From Sabellastarte sp. h YS-2021 (lineage: Eukaryota > Annelida > Polychaeta > Sabellida > Sabellidae), in the NCBI GenBank assembly GCA_964017235.1, contig OZ024930.1:25362614-25426613 (forward strand): a DNA stretch of 64,000 nt, given 5' to 3'. The notes beneath the pieces were generated by a model. That model saw only the letters and a program-made list of their open reading frames with translations. It had not been told where the DNA came from and did no database searches. The number at the start of each line of letters is the position of its first letter. Position 1 is the first letter of the stretch. Shown here piece by piece: positions 45,469 through 57,730 of the stretch. The translations under genes were made by a program, and so were the position numbers.

Positions 45469-45899
45469 CAATCAATGTATAGTTCAGTTGAGACCCCTGC
45501 TGCTGACCGGGAGCCCAGCACAAGAGACAATGAACACTTTAAATGTAAAGCTAAATGTTGTAAATTCTGCTCATACTGCTCCCGGGCATTCTCAAAAGAA
45601 CGAAATAAGTCCCGGGGCAGCAGTTTGTTATCCAGGGCAAAGTACATTAAAGTCTGTGAAAGGTGTTTCTTGTGTCATTCCATTGTCTCATGTAGATACT
45701 GTAACAAATGCTCCCAATGTTGTCACAAATCTGCCTGTAGGGGCCAGACTGCAAAAGTTTTGGAAAAAGTGGTTAGATCTGGGTGCTGGGCCGAAAGTAG
45801 TTCAAATCCTGAAAGAGGGCTACACCCTCCCCTTTCGGACCCGGCCAAACTTGTCAAGAATTCCCACAGTCATAAGCTGTTATGGCAATCCTCACAGAA

Positions 45900-47510
45900 A
45901 CCTCAAACTGTTAGAGGCATTACATCAGCTTATGGACAAAAATGCCATAGAATTGGTCCACAAACAGACCTCATTAGGGTTTTTCAACCGACTATTTCTA
46001 GTCCCCAAATCTTAGACCTGAGCAATCTGAATTTTTTCCTCAAGACCAAAAAATGGAGACCCCGGAAACCATCAAGATATCTCTCCAACAGGGAGAGTGG
46101 GTAACCTCCATAGACTTCAAGGACGCTTATTTCCACATTCCGATACAGGAACAGTCCAGGAAATACTTGAGATTTCATGTCCAGGGCCAGACCTTCCAAT
46201 TCAAAGCTCTACCGTTTGGCCTGTCCACAGCGCCCATGGAGTTCACTGTCATAGCCAAGGAGGTAAGAGCACTGTCAGAGCCACATCCCACCGGGAATGT
46301 CTCCAACATATGCAAGTCTCTAGGTTGAATGGTGAACACAGAAAAGTCGGAGCTGGAGCCAAAGCAAATTTTCAATTTTGTTGGTTACCAGTTCGACCTC
46401 CAGTCTGGTCGGGTCCGACCGACACCGGACTGGTGGCAGAATTTACAAGGGAAAATACTGGAACTCCTTGCCCTCCGGACGTGTTCGATGAGGGAGTTCA
46501 TGTCCTTGATAGGCCTGTTAACAGCCACAGAAAAGCAGGTTCACCTAGGCAGGTTACACATGAGGCCCATTCAATGGCATCTCAAAAGCAATTGGAGGAT
46601 TCCGGAGTCCTTAGAAAAGAGGATTCCTCTACCCAGATCTTTACACCCCCACCTACAATGGTGGCTAAAGGAAAGCAATGTTCTCACCAGCCAACCATTA
46701 CACCCAATATGACATGCTCTGCAAGTCTTTACAGACACATCAAAAGAAGGGTGGGGCTCTCAATTAAACGAGTTCACTGCCAGGGGAACTTGGTCCCTAC
46801 CAGAAAGCAAGCTACACATAAATTATCTGGAACTCAAGGCAGTGTTTCTGGCCTTAAGAGAGTTTCAAGATCTATGCATGGGCAAGATGGTTCTTATAGC
46901 AACTGACAATACCACAGTGGTAGCTTACATCAACAAAGAGGGGGGTATGAGGTCTGGCCCATTGTGTGCCCTACTATGGAGAATCTTGACCTGGTGCTCC
47001 GGAAAACAAGTCACCCTGAGGGCTCGACACATCCCAGGTCGCTTAAATGTGGTGGCCGACAAATTATCCAGACTAGGGCAGACAGAATGGTCCCTTCGAC
47101 CACAAGTTTTTCAAAGGTTGTGCCACAGGTGGCACCGACCTCAGATAGACCTCTTTGCCACAAGATTCAACAACAAGCTTCCCCTCTTTGTATCACCGGT
47201 TCTGGATCCCATGGCCACTGCAATAGATGCACTCAGCCTGCCATGGGGAGATCTGGATGCCTATGCCTTCCCACCAACAGCCATATTGGGCAAAGTGATG
47301 GAGAAATTACAAGACTGCCCTTGCAAAAGACTGATTCTTATTGCACCGGGGTGGCCCAACATGACATGGTTCTGGGACTTGGTGGAGATGTCCAGCCAGA
47401 TTCCATTACTCTTGCCTCAACCACCCAACCTTCTGACTCAGCCCTTCAATCAGACCCCTCACAGAAGTCTGTCAAACCTAAATCTCCATGCATGGCTCCT
47501 AGAGCCATAA
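45900..47510 (+). other. RT / RNase H region of DIRS fossil E
   Basis: SLGFFNRLFLVPKS, TSIDFKDAYFHIPIQEQSRK, LPFGLSTAPMEFTVIAKEV, FVGYQFDLQSGRV, then the RNase H-like ATDNTTVVAYINKEGGM and RARHIPGRLNVVADKLSR. It corresponds block by block to A. Confidence 0.87.
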
Positions 47511-48562
47511 TTATCAAGGCACAAGGGTTCTCTGAGGCGGTGGCAGCAAGAATTGAGGCTCCTCAAAGAGGATCAACCAGGTCAGTCTATGAGGCAAAGT
47601 GGGCCATCTTTAAGAAATGGTGCCTCACTAATCAGGTGGACTTCAGGTCACCACCTGTAAAGTCGGTAGCAGACTTCCTGTTGTACCTTTTCCAGGACAG
47701 GAAGTTGCAACCCAGTACCATTGATGGTTACAGATCTGCCATTGCTGATAAGTTGGGAAGCTCATCCATTAACATCAGCAAGGACGAAAATCTCACTCGT
47801 CTCCTGGATAGTTTCCACAGAGACAGACCAAAGAGTAGGAGGGGAGTCCCTTCATGGAACCTTTCCCTGGTATTACATCAGCTAACAAAGGCTCCTTTTG
47901 AACCCCTAAAAGAAGCGTCACTGAAACACTTGACCTTCAAAACAGCATTCCTCTTAGCCCTAGGCTCGGGTAAGAGAAGGAGTGAGATACACGCTTGGCA
48001 GCACAAGAATATTAGACACCAGTCCGACTGGTCCAAAGTGTTTCTGTACCCATCACCCAGCTTTTTATCAAAAAATCAGCTGGCCAAAGAGGGTCCAGAC
48101 AGTGTGGCCCCAGTGGTTATTCCAGTCCTGGCCCCTACTCTGGATAGATCCCTCAAGTCTGACAGGTCCCTTTGTCCAGTCAGAGCCCTACGTTACTACC
48201 TGGACAGGACCCCAGACCTCAGGCAGAACAAGGAGCTGGTCTTTGTCTCCTTCAAGAAAGGTTTTGACAAGGATATCTCCCCTGCCACTATCTCCTGCTG
48301 GATCAAACAAACTGTGATCTTGTGCTATGAGCTCTCTGACCAGCAGACCCTAACCTTGCACCAAGTCAAAGCCCATGATGTGTGGGCTTTTGCTGCATCT
48401 AAGGCCTTCCAATCGGGTATGTCCTTAGACCAAATACTGTCAGCTTGCCACTGGAAATCACACAATACCTTCACACAATTTTATCTGAAGGATGTGGCTT
48501 GGGCTGACTCAGAGCTCTTCCATCTGGGACCGGTGGTGGCTGCTCAGCAGATCCATCAATAA
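47500..48562 (+). other. Tyrosine recombinase region of DIRS fossil E
   Basis: RSVYEAKWAIFKKWCLTNQV, PSTIDGYRSAIADKLGSSS, SKNQLAKEGPDSVAPVVIPV, LCPVRALRYYLDRTPDLRQN and ACHWKSHNTFTQFYLKDVAW. The region is very close to that of A. Confidence 0.88.
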
Positions 48563-49477
48563 CCCAGAGATTAGAGGAGATCTGTATATATGTATATAGT
48601 GTACAGTTTTTGTATATATTGTATATATATTTAAGAAGCATAAAAAAAACTCTGACGTGCTTGCTTCGGGAGGTTTATTTCCTCAGGGACTGAACTCATC
48701 CCTCTCCTTCCCTACATCTGAGAAGGTCTGTTCAAAAAAGGGGGGGAGGTGCGTCGGTTGGGACCGGTCTCCTGGTCTCTGTTGTTTGACTGCAACCCTC
48801 ATGGGCCTCCGTACCTTGGAGTCGACCGAGCCTAGAGGAATCTTTGTTAGTTTTCTTCTGAGTTCATGTAGTCCCTAGTAACTTACCCGCCGACCAAGTG
48901 GTAGTTGTTTAGCATATTGTCCATTGGATAGGATGTATTAACACAATAAAATTGCAAATTTAATAAGTAAATTAAATTTTTATAAGTTAATACCCTATCC
49001 AATGGACACACAAGACCCTCCCACCAACCCCACTATCAGCTTTCTAGGGGTCCACTAGGTTTAGACAACGAAAAAGATGCCATGACGTCAAGTTGTCTAG
49101 ACAGCAAGGAAGTACGATGCGCCACCTGGCGAATGCAGTGTGAGGACCGGCCAGCCGGTGGAAACACAGGACGTCTTTTTCTGACGTTTGGCGGGCCGGT
49201 CTGCGCCAACCAGTTTAGCATATTGTCCATTGGATACGGTATTAACTTATAAAAATTTAATTTACTTATTAAATTTGCAATTTAATATATTAATGTATGC
49301 TAATATATAAAATTTTAAGTGTTTAAAAGCATTTGAAAAAGTATTTGAAATACTTTTGAAAAGTATTTGCATTAGCATTTGAAGAAAATAAAAGTATTTG
49401 CATTTGAAAAATTAAAAAGTATTTCCATTTGCATTTAAATACTTTTAAAAGTATTTGACCCCAAGCCTGGAGGGACA

Positions 49478-49705
49478 TTGTTAGCATGTGTGGTACTACA
49501 TAGCATGCTGAGAAGTCATCAGGGTGGAGCAGACAGGCCACCAACTCCAGCAGATAACCTACAACCACTACATGCTGACCAGGTGGAGCAGAGACAACAT
49601 GAGAATTGTAGAAATCCATCGAGGGAGGCCAAACATCAACAAGACCTACTGAAAGACTACTTCAGTAACCTAGGGGCACTGGCTAGGCAGGAGGATAGGA
49701 TTTAA
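49478..49705 (+). pseudogene. Harbinger transposase, C-terminal part
   Basis: This continues the transposase after the 8-kb insertion. It encodes LACVVLHSMLRSHQGGADRP, PTPADNLQPLHADQVEQRQH and NPSREAKHQQDLLKDYFSNL, GALARQEDRI, then stop. In relatives VVRDI(V) runs straight into LTCVVLHNMLRTHQGGADR, so the join at the 8-bp duplication GAGGGACA restores the collinear order. One base is missing just after the junction (GACATTGT then TAGCA), which shifts the frame. Confidence 0.9.
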
Positions 49706-50713
49706 GAAGACTGAGGGGAGAACAAACTGTCACCTATCAGTCCTTTTTAGGACTAACCAAATATTCAAGAACATTTATTTTAATGGTTTACACAAAAATT
49801 AAATCAAATCCCAAACCATTGTTAACCAAAAACAATTTTGACCAAATTGACCCCCTTTTAAACCTATATTCTAAATAATTTCATACTTAAAGATTATCAT
49901 AAAATATTAGCATTTAAACCCATGGTCTCAAATGTCAAAAGTACAAACCCCACACACACATTTATTCTGCGTTTTAGAAAAAAACATTTTTTTAATTAGA
50001 GCACCAATTTGACCCAAAAATTAATACATCATTTCACCATAAATTTTATATTTTTTATTTCCCATTGCAACACCTGTAGCTTATAAAAATATCTTTGAAG
50101 ATAAACACTCTCAATGAATTGTCGGTCAACTGGAAAACATTAAATCAATTAGTCTGTCAGTCATAATGTCTTGCTTTGTAATATTGTCTGTCAGTCCATC
50201 CACACATTCATTCTAAGTTAAGATTTTTAATTTTTTTGTGTGTGTTTAAAATTTTTTTTAAATATATCAAACATTCATTCACATAATTTTTGTTATGTTT
50301 TGGGGGGAAGTGTAAGTGTTGGACTGTGTCATTTTTTTTTTGCTTTGGGAAGAACAAGCTGATGAATAATTGCTTTTGAAAGATTTGGGTGGCCCTGAGA
50401 AGGGCGTTTTGGTGCAATTTAATTCAGACTAATTTTCTGATTTGGTTTGACTGCTGGCTGGACTGGGTGGGAGGTCTTGCTTGTTCTCACTGAGTGGTAG
50501 TTGGCACTGGTGATAGTGCTGGTTGAAGTTGAGAGTGTGAAAATGATTGTGGTGTGTCGATCTGCTGGTACTGTAGTATGGATGGAATATTTCCGAAAAG
50601 ACTTTCAGAAGTGTTAACTGTCTCCCTGTTGTCCGGAGGCGACAGATGACACGTTTAATGTCTTTGTTGCACTCAAAGTAGACATCAGTTGTCTGGAAGG
50701 CCCAGGCTGCTGG
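49706..50713. other. Harbinger interior between the two genes
   Basis: AT-rich sequence between the ends of the convergent transposase and MADF genes. No coding signal. Probably the two 3' ends and spacer of the transposon. Confidence 0.5.
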
Positions 50714-51687
50714 TCATCCACAACAAGAAAAGATGTAGGCTGTGATGATGCTGTTGCTGACTGTGGCTGAACTTTCGCAATCACTGTAGGAGGCTGTGGT
50801 CCTATTTAGTTGGCTGCACAGCTGGTGTGAAAAGTTATCTGCTGAGGCCTTTGTTGCTTCTGGAATTTGAAATGTTGTGACCTGTTGAGTTGTTATGACC
50901 TGTCTCTTACATTTATTGGCCTTGTACTGTATTCCACTAAAAAGTTTCACTGTCTTCATTCCTGAAGGTCAAAAATTCTCGTTGCTCCAGGTGTTCAATC
51001 TCAGAGTAGAGATAGTTGCAGAAGGACTGTCTTGGATATAGAATCCTGACATGCATCCTAGAAACTGGAAATCATCAACCTCATTTGCTGGATCTGACCT
51101 AAAATTGGATCTTCAGCATTGGTGGTGGCGACAGCAGCTGGTCGGTGTGAAGGGCTTGTGGTCGACCATTGATGAGTAACATCTGATGTCATGCTGATTT
51201 CTATCTCAGATTCGGTGTCTCATGAAGTGCCTGGAACTGAAGCTATGGCTGCTGAAGGTCTGTGGTGACTTGAATGTGGAACACTTAGACACTTCCTTCC
51301 TTCTGATGTAGCCTCGTAGAAAACTAAACTGTCTCTCATCCAGGTCTGTCTTTCAGTGCTATTCACTGCAGCTTGTCCTGACTTCATGTGAGTGAGCTTG
51401 CCATATCTGGTACTTTTAGTCTCGATCCACTTCTTGACAGTGTTGACAAATAAATTCCTGGAAGCTGTGTGAGTCTTGTAGAGTTCTGCGTTCTGCTTGA
51501 CAAACTCCACAATGGCCTCTTTGTCAGAATCACTCAAGAAAATCAACTTCATTTGCCCCTTCTGCCTGGATTGAGTTGATTCACCGTCTGTGTCTTCAAA
51601 TTCGCTTTTCTGTCCTTTCCTCAATCTCTTCCACATCCTCGGTCCTTTCTGTCCTGTCTCTTTCCAACCTCTCTCTGTCCCTGTCAC
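50714..51687 (-). pseudogene. Harbinger MADF/Myb-like DNA-binding protein
   Basis: On the minus strand the first part carries a MADF/SANT-like domain: FLSDSDKEAIVEFVKQNAEL, YKTHTASRNLFVNTVKKWIE and TRYGKLTHMKSGQAA with ERQTWMRDSLVFY. After an in-frame TGA (at 51220-51222) the same frame continues DTESEIEISMTSDVTHQ and ILGQIQQMRLMISS. A shift then leads to RQSFCNYLYSEIEHLEQREF and LTFRNE, and another shift to VKLFSGIQYKANKCKRQ and TTQQVTTFQ. This is the BESS-like C-terminus of Harbinger Myb proteins, which escort the transposase to DNA. So there is one stop and about two frameshifts: non-functional. The start may be further upstream than 51687. Confidence 0.8.
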
Positions 51688-52862
51688 AAAGTGATTTCAT
51701 AAGTTTTATAGATATTCTATTGGGGTCATTGTGATTTCATCATTTGGAAGAATTGATGCAAGTTTTGTGGTTCCACATGTGTACATTCTGGGTTTAATAT
51801 GGTTTTGTCACTTTGTGTTATTTCACACCTCTGTGTATGAAAACATGTTTCACTGGGGGTTGCTTTGAATCAAGGGGTTGATTTAGGTGATTTCAATATT
51901 GGTAGTGTTCACATTGTGCAAGTCTTTCTGTGGGGGAAAACATTTAGTTGTGTAGAAGAAGTTGAGTTGTCAACATCTGTCCTTTGGGAGAGAATTTCTG
52001 GAGGGAAATTCTTTGTTGCTTTATATGCCAGCATTGCAGGTATATGATTATTTTCATCACAGTTTATAATTACAGTGAATAATAAGTTATCATAATTTCT
52101 ACATATAAATCATGTATTTATATAGAATAAATGTAAATAGTTGATCACGCATACAAATATTGTTATATTATCTCAAGTCTTTTATTGTGTGTTGTAAAAT
52201 CAGTTGTATTTGATGTTGATGTATTGGGATAGTGTTTTGAATTATTTGTAGCTGGTGTCAGTGTTTGCTTGGGGAGTTCCATGCTGGTGGAGCTAGTGAC
52301 TGATGTTTTGACATTGGATGGTTGTTATTTCTTGACGTCACACTTGCTGGAGTTTAGTCATGTTTTGATGTTGGATGCTTGACTTTATTATGTGGTGTTA
52401 TACTTGCTGGAGTTAACACTTGGACAGTCCTGAGATGATTTTGCTGTCTTGATAATTTTGCTGTTTTGATGATTTTGCTAACATGATGATTTTGCTGACT
52501 TATTGATTGAATAAACATTGACATTTTGTGTAAAATAAACATTGTTGTGATTGCATAACATAAATGTATATATTTATGTATGTGTATGTGTGAACCCGGT
52601 TGTGATTGTGGTGCATAATTATGTTGTGTTTTGTATGCTTGCATTGTATAGTTGTATGTGAATGCAGGAGTTTTATTTTGTATAATTATATGTTGGTTAT
52701 AGACAGATAAATATAATTTTACATCAGATAAGACATTGGTTTCATTTACCAAGTGAATCTCATTCTGACCCTGTGACAGTCCCTCTGTCCCTCTCTCTTG
52801 CCATTCTTCTTTCTCTATATCCTCAGTAGTATCTCCTAATTAAGAGGCCTGTCAGGAATGCT
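51688..52862. other. Flank of the Harbinger element, no gene seen
   Basis: AT- and TG-rich sequence. 52430-52510 has a short internal repeat of GATGATTTTGCT. No coding, RNA or terminal-repeat signal could be fixed; the right end of the Harbinger element probably lies here. Confidence 0.5.
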
Positions 52863-53829
52863 TATTTGTTTTCACTGAAGTTCGACTGATCGCCGTCACA
52901 GGATTATGGTCTCCCTTGAATAACTTCTTAGGTTTTCAAATTTTTCTTTCCTTTTTATCTTTCTTTAAAAATATAGGGGCTGGAAAAATTTGGGGGATAC
53001 TTTGCGCAGACCTTAAGCTTTACTTAAGGTAACCTTAAGCATTTTCAAAAACACCCCATCATTGCGTTTCGGAAAAAACCACACATACCTGTGCTATAAA
53101 ATTTATCAGGTACATTCTAGACCAAATTTTTGGTCAGGATTTTCTCATCAATTGGACCATAGATGCTTGAATGGGAGGCGTTTTATTTTCATAAATTTTT
53201 TAAAATTGGGTACTTGGTCTGTATCTCAAAAACAGTCAGGATTTCGGCGTTTTGTTGGAATAACTTATTCAGCTACTTTTTGATAATCTTTCACATGCCA
53301 AAGTTTTAGCCCTGTATCTGCAATCTTAAGGTCACCTTAATGTCAAAAAGGGGGTTTTAGCCCTCCAGTTCACTTACTTTTTCACTTTTTTCAACCAAAC
53401 TTGGCAAATTTATTAAGCATCCCGCAAGGGACGCTTGTTTGTGTATGGGAGAGCTTCCGGCTCCGGCGGCTCCGCCGGCTCCGGCGGCTCCGCCGGCTCC
53501 GCATTTTGTTTTCCTTATAACTCTGTAACCATTAGGCGGATTCTTTTCAAATTTGGCAGGTTTAGGCAGTAGCCTTGGGGAATTTTTTTGAATATGCTGC
53601 AGTGACATTTCAACCAATCAGAGAGGTCACATGACCAAAAATGTCTTTTTTCGATGGGGAAGCTTGTCCGGATGATAACTTGAAAAGAATTTTATCAATT
53701 CACCTGAAACTTGGCAAATACATTCATTCTATTAAAATCTGGAAATCATTAGATTTTGGCATTGAGTGGTCAAGAAATGGCCGAGTAATTAATGATTAAT
53801 TAATCATTACGAATTTTCCAAATAAGGAA

Positions 53830-54690
53830 AACACAAAAATGCTTATATCTCGAAAACCGTGCTAGATAGAGCGATTTCGACGAAATTTTTGACCCGCAGG
53901 GTATCTCTGCGGACTAGTTTTTCCAATTTTCAAAAAATTTTTGTCTCGCCCAAAATGGCGGCCATTTTGAATTTTCGAAATTTTCGCAAAAATTGCAAAA
54001 CACAAAAATGCTTATATCTCGAAAACCGTGCTAGATAGAGCGATTTCGACGAAATTTTTGACGCACAGGGTATCTCTGCAGAGTAATTATCCCAATTTTG
54101 AAAAAATTTTTGTCTCACCAAAAATGGCGGCCATTTTGAATTTTCGAATTTTTCGCAAAAATTGCAAAACATAAAAATGCTTATATCTCGAAAACCCTGC
54201 TAGATAGAGCGATTTCGACGAAATTTTTGACCCACAGGGTATATCTGCAGAGTAGCCATGCCAATTTTCAAAAAAATTTTGTCTCGCCAAAAATGGCGGC
54301 CATTTTGAATTTTCGAATTTTTCGCAAAAATTGCAAAACATAAAAATGCTTATATCTCGAAAGCCCTGCTAGATAGAGCGATTTCGACGAAATTTTTGAC
54401 CCGCAGGGTATCTCTGCAGAGTAGCCATGCCAATTTTCAAACAAAAAATTTCTCGCAAAAAATGGCGGCCATTTTGAATTTTCGAATTTTTCGCAAAATT
54501 GCAAAACACAAAAATGCTTATATCTCGAAAACCGTGCTAGATAGAGCGATTTCGACGAAATTTTTGACCCACAGGGTATCTCTGAAGAGTAGCCATGCCA
54601 ATTTTCAAAAAAATTTTATCTTGCCAAAAATGGCGGCCATTTTGAATTTTCGAATTTTTGCTCAAAAATTGCAAAACACAAAAATGCTAA
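53830..54690 (+). repeat. Satellite array A, about 5 units of ~168 bp
   Basis: Unit starts (ATGCTTATATCTCGAAAACC) near 53838, 54008, 54178, 54347 and 54515, spacing 168-171. Further units lie at 56445-57045 and 57815-58090, so the array has been split by inserts. Confidence 0.92.
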
Positions 54691-54691
54691 T

Positions 54692-56240
54692 ATATTTTAC
54701 TATGTTATAGCTCACCCAAAAGTAGCTGAATAACATATTTATACTAAATTCTCTAAATGCAATAGTTTTCCAATTACAACTGATTTACTCAATAGTGAGA
54801 ACCTCAAAGTAGTTATTACTCAGCTATGCAATGAGCTACAGGTCTGAAATTTTGCTATGTTATAGCTCACCCAAAAGTAGGTGAACAACATATTTAAGCA
54901 AAATACTGTAAATGCAATAGTTTTCAAGTTACAACTGATTTACTCAATAGTGATGACCTAAAAGTAGCTATTACTCAGCTATGCCATGAGCTACAGGTCT
55001 GAAATTTTACTATGTTATAGCTGACCCAAAAGTAGCTGAATAACATATTTATACGACATTTTCTAAATGCAATAGTTTTCCAATTACAACTGATTTACTC
55101 AATAGTGAGAACTTCAAAGTAGCTATTAGTCAGCTATGCCATGACCTACAGATCTGAAATTTCACTATGTTATAGCTGGCCCAAAAGTAGCTGAATAACA
55201 TATTTATACGAAATTCTCTAAATGCAATAGTTTTGCAATTACAACTGATTTACTCAATAGTGAGAACCTCAAAGTAGTTATTACTCAGCTATGCAATGAG
55301 CTACAGGTCTGAAATTTTACTATGTTATAGCTGACCCAAAAGTAGGTGAACAACATATTTAAGCAAAATACTGTAAATGCAATAGTTTTCAAGTTACAAC
55401 TGATTTACTCAATAGTGATGACCTAAAAGTAGCTATTACTCAGCTATGCCATGAGCTACAGGTCTGAAATTTTACTATGTTATAGCTGACCCAAAAGTAG
55501 CTGAATAACATATTTATACGAAATTCTCTAAATGCAATAGTTTTCCAATTACAACTGATTTACTCAATAGTGAGAACTTCAAAGTAGCTATTACTCAGCT
55601 ATGCAATGAGCCACAGATCTGAAACTTCACTATGTTATAGCTGATCCCAAAATAGGTGAATAACATATTGAAACACAATACTGTAAATGCAATAGTTTCC
55701 AAGTTATAAGCGATTTACTCAACAGTGATAACCTAAAAGTAGCTATTACTCAGCTATGCCATGAGCTACAGGTCTGAAATTTTACTATGTTATAGCTGAC
55801 CCAAAAGTAGCTGAATAACATATTTATACGAAATTCTCTAAATGCAATAGTTTTGAAGTTATAAGCGATTTACTCAACAGTGATAACCTAAAAGTAGCTA
55901 TTACTCAGCTATGCCATGAGCTACAGGTCTAAAATTTTACTATGTTATAGCTGACCCAAAAGTAGCTGAATAACATATTTATACGAAATTCTCTAAATGC
56001 AATAGTTTTTAAGTTACAAGTGATTTTACTCATAATGGAAGTTACTGAAAAGCCCAAAAGTAGCTATTACTCACTTAGCTATTGAGACAGGCACCCAACT
56101 TACTCACCATATTGTAGCTATGAAAAAAGTAGCTGAATAACATATTTTAACAAAATGCTCTAAATGCAACACTTTTCAAGTTATAAATGATTTTGTGCAT
56201 GATTTCATGAATTTTAATGCATTAAAAATTATTAAAAAAA
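54692..56240 (+). repeat. Tandem array B, about 10 units of ~155 bp
   Basis: Units carry TTTTACTATGTTATAGCTGA, CCCAAAAGTAGCTGAATAAC, AAATGCAATAGTTTTCCAAT, TGATTTACTCAATAGTGAGA and CTATGCCATGAGCTACAGGT. They start near 54695, 54857, 55010, 55165, 55317, 55473, 55627, 55783 and 55935, with a diverged last unit. Two subtypes partly alternate (TATTTATACGAAATTCTCTA versus TATTTAAGCAAAATACTGTA). Confidence 0.92.
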
Positions 56241-56444
56241 TTTATTTAAAAAAAAGTAAGACAGATCCAGGTCTCATACTCACACAAGAGAATCTACCTC
56301 TGGCCTAGTACATATATGCAAGATATGAGAGAAATCCCTGCAATAGTCACTGAGAAAATTGTGATTAAGTGTTGAAATTTTCACACTTTTGGTGGGGGTA
56401 CCCCCCTTGTAATGTCTCTAGCAAACAGACGAACAGACAGCTGA

Positions 56445-57045
56445 CATAAAAATGCTTATATCTCGAAAACCCTGCAAGATAGAGCGATTTCGACGAAATT
56501 TTTGACCCACAGGGTATATCTGCAGAGTAGCCATGCCAATTTTCAAAAAAATTTTGTCTCGCCAAAAATGGCGGCCATTTTGAATTTTCGAATTTTTCGC
56601 AAAAATTGCAAAACATAAAAATGCTTATATCTCGAAAACCCTGCTAGATAGAGCGATTTCGACGAAATTTTTGACCCGCAGGATATATCTGCAGAGTAGC
56701 CATGCCAATTTTCAAACAAAAAATTTCTCACAAAAAATGGCGGCCATTTTGAATTTTCGAATTTTTCGCAAAATTGCAAAATACAAAAATGCTTATATCT
56801 CGAAAACCCTGCTAGATAGAGCGATTTCGACGAAATTTTTGAGCCACAGGGTATCTCTGCAGAGTAGCCATGCCAATTTTCAAAAAAATTTTGTCTTGCC
56901 AAAAATGGCGGCCATTTTGAATTTTCGAATTTTTGCACAAAAATTGCAAAACACAAAAATGCTAATATTTCGAAAACCGTGCTACATAGAACGATTTCGA
57001 CAAAATTTTTTATCTTCAGGGTATCTCTGCAGAGCAGCTATCCCA
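56445..57045 (+). repeat. Satellite array A, 3-4 units (second block)
   Basis: Resumes after array B with ATGCTTATATCTCGAAAACC; three full units and a partial. Closest to the 54170-54690 units (they share the CCCTGCTAGATAGAGCG variant), so the two blocks were probably contiguous or copied from each other. Confidence 0.9.
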
Positions 57046-57730
57046 AAGAGCTTTCACTTGGTGAAGTTTCAGACCCGTAGCTAATTACTCACCTACTCAA
57101 AATGAGTAAATCCTAATTATCTCAAAAACTATTGCGGATACCCAATTTTTCTCAAATAACTCATTCATGTACTTTTGGGATAGCTTTCACATGGTGAAGT
57201 TTCAGACCCGTAGATGATTACTCACCTACTCAAAATGAGTAAATGTGAATTATCTTTTAAAAGTATTGCAGATAGCCAATTTTTCTCAAATAACTCATTC
57301 ACCTACTTTTGGAAGAGCTTTCACTTGGTGAAGTTTCAGACCCGTAGCTAATTACTCACCTACTCAAAATGAGTAAATGCTAATTATCTGTAAAAGTATT
57401 GCGGATACCCAATTTTTATCAAATACTCATTCATCTACTTGTGGGAGAGCTTTCACATGGTGAAGTTTCAGACCCATAGCTAATTACTCACCTACTCAAA
57501 ATGAGTAAATGCGAATTATCTCTAAAAGTATTGCAGATAGCCAATTTTTCTCAAATAACTCATTCACCTACTTTTGGGAGAGCTTTCACTTGGTGAAGTT
57601 TCAGACCCATAGATAATTATTCACCTACTCAAAATGAGTAAATGTGAATTATCTCTTAATAGTATTGCAGATAGCCAATTTTTCTCAAATAACTCATTCA
57701 CCTACTTTTGGAAGAGCTTTCACACACGAA
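57040..57730 (-). repeat. Tandem array C, about 5 units of ~134 bp, inverted relative of B
   Basis: On + each unit reads GAGCTTTCACTTGGTGAAGT, TTCAGACCCGTAGCTAATTA, CTCACCTACTCAAAATGAGT and GCCAATTTTTCTCAAATAAC. Read on the minus strand this aligns with array B: CCCAAAAGTAGGTGAAT, CTATCTGCAATACTTTT, TTTACTCA, TTAGCTA and GGGTCTGAAAC. So C and B descend from one unit and face each other. Confidence 0.85.

Larger units (their letters stand above)
42979..49283 (+). mobile_element. DIRS-type retroelement fossil E (near full length)
   Basis: Same family as A: left ITR TTTTATTGCTTTAATACATC with CCTATCCAATGGAC, gag-like region (43291-45468), RT/RNase H (about 45900-47510), recombinase (about 47500-48562), ICR (about 48900-49010) and right ITR ending AAATTTGCAATTT. 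No target duplication. Long stretches remain open; it looks nearly whole with a handful of breaks and is a fairly young fossil. It lies inside the hAT-like element that split the Harbinger transposase. Confidence 0.93.
41511..49469. mobile_element. hAT-like element inserted in the Harbinger transposase, containing DIRS E
   Basis: Ends are CAGACATGCATTTAAATAC (left) and the complement of CAGGCTTGGGGTCAAATAC (right). Flanked by GAGGGACA at 41503-41510 and 49470-49477, a perfect 8-bp duplication. Both ends are rich in AAAGTATTTGCATTTG-like repeats in both orientations. Without DIRS E and the 593-bp duplication it is about 1.06 kb with no transposase, so non-autonomous. Confidence 0.8.
40533..51687. 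mobile_element. Decayed PIF/Harbinger transposon, split by a hAT-like insertion
   Basis: Two genes typical of this superfamily face each other: a HARBI1-type transposase on + (40533-41502 and 49478-49705) and a MADF/Myb-like gene on - (50714-51687). The middle 8 kb is a hAT-like insertion that itself holds DIRS fossil E. I could not identify the Harbinger terminal repeats or TWA target duplication, so the outer limits are minimum coordinates. Both genes are broken. Confidence 0.85.

Noticed and set aside
52740-52862. Right terminal repeat of the Harbinger element (GACCCTGTGACAGT region)
   Set aside because: No matching inverted sequence was seen upstream of 40533, so the terminus cannot be supported.
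53930-57084. Open frames of 80-137 codons on both strands in satellite A (for example 56543-56956 minus)
   Set aside because: They follow the tandem unit, whose length is near a multiple of three, repeat the same peptide per unit, and appear on both strands. Array artefacts, not genes.
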